From assembly GCF_048771995.1 (NCBI RefSeq), contig NC_133063.1, forward strand, positions 21,949,063 through 22,013,062: DNA of 64,000 bases. The letters run 5' to 3'. Made by a program: the position numbers and the translations under genes. Of this stretch, positions 57,180 to 64,000 are shown piece after piece. Below the pieces are notes generated by a model. The model was not told the origin of the DNA and did not search any database. It was given only the letters and a program-made list of their open reading frames with translations. This stretch comes from Taeniopygia guttata (taxonomy: Eukaryota; Chordata; Aves; Passeriformes; Estrildidae). Position 1 is the stretch's first letter. Each line of letters starts with the position of its first letter.

Positions 57180-58022
57180 ATGGCGGAGCTGCCGCTGCCC
57201 GCCGGGCTCTGCGCCAGCACCTTCCCCGCCAAGCTGTGGCGCCTGGTGAACAGCCCCCGCGTCCGCTCCGTGCGCTGGGACAGCCGGGCCCTGGGGCTGC
57301 TCATCGACCGCTCCCTCTTCGAGCGGGAGCTGCTCAGCCCGGGCAACGCCCAGGGGCCGGCCCCGCGCCCCTTCAGGGCCACGCGGTTCCGCAGCTTCGT
57401 GCGCCAGCTCCACCGCTACGGCTTCCGCAGGGTGCCGGGCCGGGCTGGCTCAGCTGCGCCGGGCGATGCCGGGGCCTGGCTCCACTACAGCAACCCCTGC
57501 TTTCGCCGCGACCGCCCCGACCTCCTGCTCTGTGTCAGGCGCCGGAGCACGCCCAACAGGCAGCGGCCGGCGGCGGGGCGGGAGGGCCGCAGGCGCCCTC
57601 CCCCCGGCTCCCAGCAGCTCCCCGGGGCGCGGCCGCTGCCGGACGGGCAGGGCAGGCGCGCTCGCTTCCGGCCACTGCCCACGGAGCGGCCGCTGCCGCC
57701 CGGCGCCCGCCCTGCGGCTTCCACCTGCTGCACCGGGACCGGTCCGTGCCGGCCCGGTGGGAGGGGCCGAGCCGCTTCCAGGAGCTCTATGGGCAGCGGC
57801 CACCGCCCGCCGAGCAGGAGGTGCTTCAGATCCCGCCCTCCGACTTGCTCGGTTTCTGCGGGGAGCCGCTGCTGCCGCTCGCGGGGGCGCAGCCCCGCAG
57901 CCGCTTCCAGGACCTCTACGGAGAGCAGCTGCCTCCGGTCGACCGGGAGCTGCTCAGGATGCAGCCCTGCAGCTTCCAGCCTCTCCACAGGGAGCAGCAG
58001 CCCCCAGCCTCTGTCCCGCAAG
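57180..58022 (+). CDS. HSFY-like heat-shock-factor gene, exon 1 (frameshifted)
   Basis: The start at 57180 gives MAELPLPAGLCASTFPAKLW. An HSF-type DNA-binding domain spans roughly residues 14-122: FPAKLWRLVNS, then SVRWDS, then the recognition-helix motif SFVRQLHRYGFRRV (72-85), then HYSNPCFRRDRPDLLLCVRR. The VRWD and YSNPCFRRDRPDLL features are closer to HSFY than to HSF1-4. The domain has no intron. After about residue 160 the DBD frame degenerates, while another frame becomes coherent from about 57715 and carries repeats such as RFQELYGQRPPP and RFQDLYGEQLPP. That second frame has the phase needed at the donor (AAG/gtagga) to join exon 2, so a one-step frameshift lies between about 57668 and 57719. 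It may be a real mutation or a sequencing error. Predicted role: nuclear DNA-binding transcription factor. Confidence 0.75.
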
Positions 58023-58273
58023 GTAGGAAAAGAGCTGTAGCTCCTTGCTTTTCCAAAAGGTCATGAAAAGTGACTGAACTATTTTTCCACAAGGATCTGT
58101 CATTCTTGGCCCAAAATTGTCAAGCCTATAAAGAAGGGGCACCTAGAAAGCTAAAAGATTCTCTGCCTGGTTTTCCTGCATGTTTCCTGCAATGTTTAAT
58201 CCAGGGTAGCAACAGAGATCTGTGTCCCAGAGCCACATTGTGGAGCCTGACCAATGTGTTTGGATTCTTGCAG

Positions 58274-58455
58274 CTGCCTCGGGCACTTCAGCCCCCAGTG
58301 CTCCACCTGGCAGTGCTGCAGCATCAACAGCCTCCAGCTCAGCACAGAAGGCCCCTGGGGAAGAGCAATTGCCACCAGTGGATCTCGGCTTTGCCATAGA
58401 GCAAATGATTCGGGAGATCAGGAGGTCCCTGTCTGAAAGGTCTCCCTCTGCTCAG
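58274..58455 (+). CDS. HSFY-like gene, exon 2
   Basis: A 182-bp exon between the acceptor ttggattcttgcag and the donor gtaatc. It completes an Ala codon from exon 1 (phase 1) and reads an Ala/Ser-rich linker, then EEQLPPVDLGFAIEQMIREI and RRSLSERSPSAQ. The second half forms a likely amphipathic helix. The phase agrees with both neighbours. Splicing is inferred from sequence only. Confidence 0.6.
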
Positions 58456-58602
58456 GTAATCCCATTGGAGAGGAAGGGAAGAGGCTGGGCTGAGAGCTTT
58501 TCAATGTTGTTACATGGAGAAGGAGAGTAACTTATCCTTGATGTGATCCCAGCAAAATACTGAATGATCTCTAATTTTCTTATTTTCTATTGTTCTTTCA
58601 AG

Positions 58603-58723
58603 GGGAATATTAATGTTGTCCCTGAGTCTTCAGGAGGGGAGCCTGTGGACCGAGCTGCAGCCGAGGAAACTCCATCTGGCACCGAGAGCTGCGGGAACAG
58701 TTCTCCAGAGCCCGAGGAGCCTG
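58603..58723 (+). CDS. HSFY-like gene, exon 3
   Basis: A 121-bp exon between ttgttctttcaag and the donor gtaagg. It reads GNINVVPESSGGEPVDRAAA and ends in an acidic Pro/Glu-rich stretch (NSSPEPEEP). Acidic tails of this kind are common in transcription-factor activation regions (inference). It is in phase with exon 2. Confidence 0.55.
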
Positions 58724-59324
58724 GTAAGGACAGAGCCCCCATTGGTTTAGAGAGGTGTGAGACGGCTGCTCTGAGCCTGCCTCTGGCAGGAGGGGAGATG
58801 AGAAGAGTTGAGTTCTTGTCTGCAGGGTTGGTGCTTCCCCGTGCCTTTAGTTCAAATCCTGCACTGGCACAACCTGCCCGAGCCCTGCCCTCCATGCTTC
58901 TGCAGAGGCTCTGACACCGCGTCCTCTGCTGTGGCAAGAGAGCAGGGAATAAGCCTGACCTTGTGGGAGTTGTGTCACCAAGCTGGCTGTCCCAATTTGG
59001 TTCATAACTCAGCCATCAGCAGCCTTCAGCCATTTCAGTGAGGACAGTGGTCACTCCTTTACTGGCACTGTCTCTGTTTCAAGCTCTCGTGGGTGCCATT
59101 TGCACTGTGAGTGCTGAGACTCTGTCAGGATACTTAAATACTTTATACTGTTCAGTTTTGAACACTTGGAAGGATCCCTGTTCTTTAAAGAGCAGGCTTC
59201 AAATTGCCAAGTGAGAGTCTGCCTTTCAGGCCATCTTTTAAAGTCCCTCATGGACGGACAATTGGTGCTCAAGGGACACTTGGGCAAAGGCCAGTATTGA
59301 CTCAGTGTTTCCTTTGCTTCCCAG
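58724..59324 (+). other. Intron 3 of HSFY-like gene
   Basis: Between the exon 3 donor (gtaagg) and the acceptor at 59322-59324. Its last 110 bp are related to 60670-60770 of the second copy. No other feature was seen. Confidence 0.5.
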
Positions 59325-59335
59325 ATCCAGTGTGA
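59325..59335 (+). CDS. HSFY-like gene, possible last exon
   Basis: After the acceptor cctttgcttcccag the frame expected from exon 3 reads DPV and then TGA at once. The homologous last exon of the second copy (60773-60861) reads 29 codons further. An early stop caused by a small indel or a diverged end is therefore likely. A different frame over 59340-59420 (LEETEGEPVTIGQ) resembles the other copy better. Confidence 0.35.
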
Positions 59336-59409
59336 TTGACTTCCCCAGGAGGGCTGCCCTGTGTGGCTGGAAGAGACAGAGGGAGAGCCTGTGACCATCG
59401 GGCAGGTAG

Positions 59410-59720
59410 AATTCCTCTATCTCTGGTTATATTTATAGATGTGTATAGTTATTTTTATGTATGTAATTGTATGTATAGGTTGATATAGTTATATTTATCT
59501 ATCTAGATGGTTAGAGATCTGTATAGTTAATTTATTTTTAGGTTTAGGTGTATATATTTATATTTTTATATTTTTTATAATATTTATATTTCAGATGTGC
59601 ACTTTTAGTTATAGATGTCCATAGTTGCATTTATACATGCGTATAGTGCATTTACGTGTATTTTTAGAGAGGCATATTTACATTGATATATGGGAGTTTA
59701 GTTGCATAGATTGATACCTG
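59410..59720. repeat. AT-rich degenerate tandem array 1
   Basis: Imperfect repeats of words such as tatagttatatttatagatg, tgtatag and ttatattt over about 300 bp. It follows directly on the end of the HSFY-like gene. A related array follows the second copy at 60880. Confidence 0.75.
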
Positions 59721-59830
59721 TATAGGTATAGGCCTCTTTTTAACTTCTTCCTCTGCTCTGCTTCCTCCCTCACCTCTTGCTTTTCCTCCTGTGCCCCCTG
59801 TGTCGCCTCTCCCTGTGCTGGGTCCGAGCT

Positions 59831-60861
59831 GGAGCCGGGCCGGGCGGAGCAGCAGCTCCAGCCCGGGTGTCCCTGGAGCGGTGGGAGCTGCCGCTGGCCC
59901 CAGGCCCTGTCCCCTGAGGAGCTGCTGAAGGACGGTGAGAGCGAGGGGGCCGAGGGGGCGGTGACGCTGAAGGGACGGTGACCCTGAGGTGCTGCTGGGG
60001 CTGAGGGGTGTGGGGCAGCCGAGGGCGATGGTGGCACTGAGGTGACAGGGAAGTGGCACAGGCGGAGGGCGTGGCGGGTCTAGGGGGACAGGAAGGGTCA
60101 GAAGGGACTGAGGGGGTGAGAGGACTGTGAGGGGCTGAAGAAACTGAAGGGGGCTGGGGCTTTGCTGAGAGCATGACGGGGCTGAGGGGATGGAGGGGCC
60201 GGCAGGGAGCACAGAGGGCTCCGGGACTGCAGCTCTGCCAGGCCTTGGAAGCAATTCCAGAGCCTCCGCTTTTGCCACAGCTGCAGTAAATCATTGAGGA
60301 CAGCCGGAGACTGACGGGATCCAGCAGGGAGAAGCCGCTGGCCAGCAGCAAGAGCAGGGATGGGGGACCTGCTGCTGCCACCCTGGAGAGAGCCCGGGTG
60401 AGGCACAGGGCCGGGGAGGCAGGGTGGGGCTGAGGGTGGCGGGGCTGAGGCCGCGGGCACTGCCCGGCGGGGCAGGAGCGGGCCCTGCCCGTGCTGGGGC
60501 TGCTCAGCACAGCTGCCCCGGCTGGCACAGGGGCTGTCCTTGGGCAAGGCAGCTGTGCCGGCAGGGCCCGGGAGCTGTGCCGGCTGTGCCGGGCTGCCGG
60601 GGCTGGGGGACAGTCCCGCCGCGGCTGCGCTCACCACGGCCTGGCCCGCTCGGCTGCTTTTTCCTTCTCACCCTCCTGGGGAGGCTCTGAGATCTTCTCT
60701 TCCCTGATGGAAGTGCAGCTGCTGCCAAGGGAAAGGTCCCCGTACTGACTCAGTGTTCCCTTTGCTTGCCAGCTGTGCCTTCTGCCATCCCTGTCCAGGA
60801 GAGTTGCTCTGCACAGGAGGAAGAGGCTTTGGAGATGGGGCAGCTGGGGAGTTCTGTTTAG
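59831..60861 (+). pseudogene. Second, degenerate copy of HSFY-like 3' part
   Basis: Three exon-like pieces match the layout of the upstream gene. The first, 59831-59934, reads ELEPGRAEQQLQPG and ends SPEELLKD before gtgaga. The second, 60281-60397, is homologous to exon 2 (IIEDSRRLTGSS against MIREIRRSLSER) but carries TAA at 60287-60289. The third, 60773-60861, follows an acceptor almost identical to the one at 59324 and reads VPSAIPVQESCSAQEEEALE, ending in TAG at 60859-60861. No DNA-binding domain is seen in front. It is a partial tandem duplicate, and the stop in the second piece argues for a pseudogene. Confidence 0.5.
59937..60240. repeat. G-rich degenerate repeat region
   Basis: About 300 bp with many copies of words like gctgagggg, gaagggac and gaggtgctg on the + strand. 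It has several runs of four to five G within short distances. It could be a decayed minisatellite and may form G-quadruplexes. The long minus-strand Pro/Ser-rich open frames here are composition artefacts. Confidence 0.6.
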
Positions 60862-60879
60862 GGCTATACAGACTTGCAC

Positions 60880-61480
60880 ATAGACAGGAATTATTATATA
60901 GCTATGTACATATATGTGTTGCTATTTGTATAGGAATATTTCTATATGTCCTTATATTTATGGATGTGCGCTAGGTGTATATGCACATATATGTTTGTAT
61001 TTACATATATGTTTATATATGTATCTAAGTATACACGTATGTTGTATCTGTTTTTAGTTCTCTAGGTTTAGAGCTGTATAGGTATCTATTTGTATTGATG
61101 TAGTTATAGGTATATGGCTTTTTAAAATAGGTATATTGGTATTTGTATTGGGGATATATATATTTTTATATGTATATTGATCTATTTCTATCTATTTATT
61201 GAGATTTACTTATGTATCCAGATGTATAGCTCTATGTTTGTATTGATGCAGTTGGATAGATATTTAGCTTGGCACAATGATATTTGTATATTTATAGATA
61301 GGTTTGGTTTATATATCTGTTGATAAATACGTATGTATGTAGTATGTGATGTTTGATCTATATTTACATCTGTAGATTGTTATACATGTGTATGTATTTA
61401 TATATATGTGTGCATATATGTATGTATTTAATTATATTTAAATATGTATGGTGGGTATTGTATATTTAAATATGTATGGC
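60880..61480. repeat. AT-rich degenerate tandem array 2
   Basis: About 600 bp of imperfect TATA/TGTA repeats (words: atgtatgtattt, tatatatgtgtg, gtatagg). It follows the last exon of the second HSFY-like copy, as array 1 follows the first. At 61440-61482 two near-identical units (aaatatgtatgg) stand in tandem. Confidence 0.8.
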
Positions 61481-63609
61481 GGTATTGTATAACTCTATCG
61501 ATTGAATTCTTAGTGCAGGGCTTTTTAGAGAAGGAATTAATATTCTCGTATTTCTGTATGGGCTGTACATTTGTAGTAATATGTAATAAATTTAAGTTGT
61601 TAGTGAAACAATTGATTTTTGTGTATAGTGAGTTGTTGTAGAAGTTGGCAATAAATGCAAATTTTGTTATCTAAAGTTGGTATTTATATACTTTTACCTA
61701 GACTGGTTGTAATAATCTAATAAATTCTTGGTTTTAACCTTAATTGAGGTTTGTATAGTTCTGTATTGTTAGTGTGGATGTAGTAATTTGTAATAAATGA
61801 CGTTTTCCAACTGAAATTGATTCTCGTGCATTTGTCAATCAGCAGAGTGGCTGTAGCAATCTGCAGGAAATGCCATTTGTCACCTGCACTGGATGTTTTG
61901 TGATTTGTGCTACCCAAAGCCATGAGCAGATGTAAATGCTCGAGGATTTTGGCCATGAAAATCTCTGGCCATGCCCAGGACTTGCACTCAGGCTGGGCAA
62001 GGGAAGCACAGATTTGGGATGGCAGCAGAGCCACACGTTGGCTCAGAACTCACTGCAAAGGCCTGCTGGGAAAACTCCAGGACTCCACTGAGAGTAGAAC
62101 TCCAAGCAGGAGCCACCCTGGCGGCAGAAATCATTCACAATGAAAAAAAGAGAGCAAATGTGGCAAAGCAGATGTGGGGAGACTCTGTGAGTCTGATAAA
62201 ATGCTCTCAATCACCGCTGCCTAGGCACATCTGCAAAAATACTTTGTTAAAAACGGAACACCTCCCATGAAATACAGATTGCACTTTCTCCTTTACTTAC
62301 CTTGCTCTGTGAGTGGAGACACTCTCTCCTTTTCCCTGAGAATGTTTGCCCTTCAGCACCTGACATTAAATCAAAGGTTACATACTACCACTTGGCACCA
62401 TAAATGAAAACAGCCCTGCCCTCGTGACAGTGTTTGCAAAGTCTTCCCTCCTCCTGTCCCCACATCTCACAAACGGAACCATCCCCTTCCTGTCCAAAGT
62501 GTGCCTGAGGTGAGTGAGGGCTCCAGGAGCTCAGGAGGGTGCAAGAGCTCTGCAGGTGGAAGGTTTTGCAAAGCTTCCTGAGCATCAGTAATCTCTGGCT
62601 TTGCCAGTCTTCCCCTGGAATATTGTCCTACTCAAGGATGATCTTGGAGGATACTGTGCCTCCAGCTCACTCAAGTAAACTTTGTTTCCTTCAAGACGAA
62701 TAGAGGAAAATGAAAATTGTAATTGTTAGCGTGAAATTTGGGTTTTGGTGCAGCTGGGTTTGCTCCATTATTTGCTGTGGGAAGTAGGGTAAAACCTTTA
62801 AATTCCCAGCAGAATTTGATTACCAGCCCACACAGACCTGAATGAGGCCCAGGTGTGTTTGCTGCATGCTGGTCCAAGGGAAAAGCTGGAACAAGTCCCC
62901 TTTTATTGCAGCTGGAGCCTGTCTGTACTGTTGTCTCCAGGGCTGTCTGTGGTAAGACACGGCAATCCAGCCAGAAACGGTGGATATGAGAGTTCCAACA
63001 GCAGCCTGCTTCTCCAGAGTGAGGGACGAGGCCAGCCCAAAAGCCTGAAAGGTGTTGTGGGTACTGGAGAAGGCCAGGCTGTCCTTGTGCAGGGATGGCC
63101 TTCAAAGGGAACCTCACACCTTGTGCTGCTGACAAAGGACAGCTGGTGGCCTTCCACAAAAAGCTTCTTTTGTCCAGCTCTTTGACATGGTCCAGCCAGC
63201 AACAATTCCTGCTGCTCACACCAGCCCCTTTGCAAGCAGGAGGAATTTGTGGAAGCAGCCTGACAGCTTAGTGGCAGGAGAATAAAATACTCAGCTGGGT
63301 GTTATCAACTCTCTGCCAGAGCCTGCATCCTCAGCCCCTTATCTCTTCCAGTTGTCTCTGACGTGCAAGAAGTGGCAGGGAATCGCTGATCCTGGAAAAG
63401 CAGAAGGAGGAGAGGCAGTGGCTGGTCCCTGGAGGCCATGGGAGCAGTGAGAGCCATCCAAAATAGGATCTCTGCTGGGTTGTGGAGATAAGTGACCAGC
63501 CACCAATGCTCTGTGTGACACTGAGGCCATCTGTGAATGTGAGCATGGAAATCTGACCTTGCAAAACAGAGAAAAAGGGGTCCTTGGGTATTTGCCACAG
63601 CTTGGAGGG
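61481..63609. other. Intergenic stretch, nothing recognised
   Basis: No gene, RNA or named repeat could be supported. A 182-codon minus-strand open frame (62671-63219) lacks family features. Confidence 0.6.
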
Positions 63610-63716
63610 GCTCTGAGTCACCTGCTTCAGTGGAAGGTGTCCCTGCCCATGGCAGAGGGGTTGGATCTAGAGGGTCTTTAAGGTCCCTTCCAACTCAAAC
63701 TCCTCTGTGAGTCTAA
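63610..63716 (+). mobile_element. CR1 LINE 3' tail
   Basis: Landmarks: agtggaaggtgtccctgccc, atggcagaggggttggatct, ggtctttaaggtcccttcca and the terminal ctctgtgagtct. It is a 5'-truncated sense copy. The remaining 284 bp to the window end show nothing recognisable. Confidence 0.85.
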
Positions 63717-64000
63717 ATTACAAACCCACGATGACAAAGAGAACACAGCAAACCTGGGTCCCGCTACATTATTGGAGGCTGCCTTAGTCACTTGTGTCAC
63801 CTGGAGACTGGTTTGTCTCCAAAATGTATCTGGAGAAGTTTTCATGGTCCCACAGTATTTAGGTGTGACTTTCCTGGTTCAGGGCCCCAGAAGATGCCAG
63901 AAGAGATTATTTGCAAGCAAAGAATTGGTTAAGCTGCCTGTGAACCTGATGGGAGAAGTGTCCTCATGTTATTGCAGTGTTTACTGTGTACAGGTGATAT

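Noticed and set aside
56868..57413. Antisense 181-codon and 163-codon open frames over the HSFY-like promoter and DBD
   Set aside because: Shadows of the GC-rich sense sequence. The sense strand carries an unmistakable HSF domain.
59664..60637. Pro/Ser-rich minus-strand open frames of 119-252 codons
   Set aside because: They reflect the G-rich repeat on the + strand, and no domain or start context supports them.
62671..63219. A 182-codon minus-strand open frame
   Set aside because: No motifs, a competing frame of 110 codons on both strands, and no conserved features recognised.

Overview
The window looks like nuclear DNA of a bird, most likely a songbird. It has a vertebrate GRIN3A gene split by long introns with GT/AG borders, many 5'-truncated CR1 LINE tails that end in the typical tail ending (gattctgtga or gattctatga), and a cluster of decayed avian-type endogenous retroviruses. 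GRIN3A facing an RNF20 exon on the opposite strand matches the conserved GRIN3A/RNF20 neighbourhood. From general knowledge that neighbourhood is Z-linked in birds, so Z linkage is an inference here.

Layout. (1) 1-36.3 kb: the last seven coding exons of GRIN3A on the + strand. They cover the end of the amino-terminal domain, the whole ligand-binding domain, the channel, M4, the C-tail and the stop. All borders and phases agree and the frame is open. The introns hold CR1 fragments, A/T tracts and little else. (2) 36.3-40.9 kb: a sparse intergenic stretch containing one intact-looking 120-bp RNF20 exon on the minus strand, without the downstream exons that should lie between it and GRIN3A. (3) 40.9-50.9 kb: nested retroviral debris. 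It comprises a class II gag remnant (A), an antisense LTR, and a second, longer class II provirus (B) with gag, pro, pol and env, all broken. B is interrupted by two related LTRs of about 525 bp, one inside the reverse transcriptase and one in env. A fragment of a different, gammaretrovirus-like integrase follows. (4) 51.8-53.2 kb: two CR1 pieces around a CpG-rich island, a copy of the upstream block of the gene at 57 kb, and an unidentified coding-like segment on the minus strand. (5) 56.5-61.5 kb: a GC-rich HSFY-like heat-shock-factor gene with an intronless DNA-binding domain, a probable frameshift in exon 1 and downstream exons with good splice sites. A degenerate second copy of its 3' part follows, and each 3' end is followed by an AT-rich degenerate tandem array. 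(6) 61.5-64 kb: no gene seen, one CR1 tail.

Functionally, GRIN3A is the only gene that reads as clearly functional across the part shown. The HSFY-like locus may be a young or dying member of a multicopy family. The retroviral genes are all disrupted.
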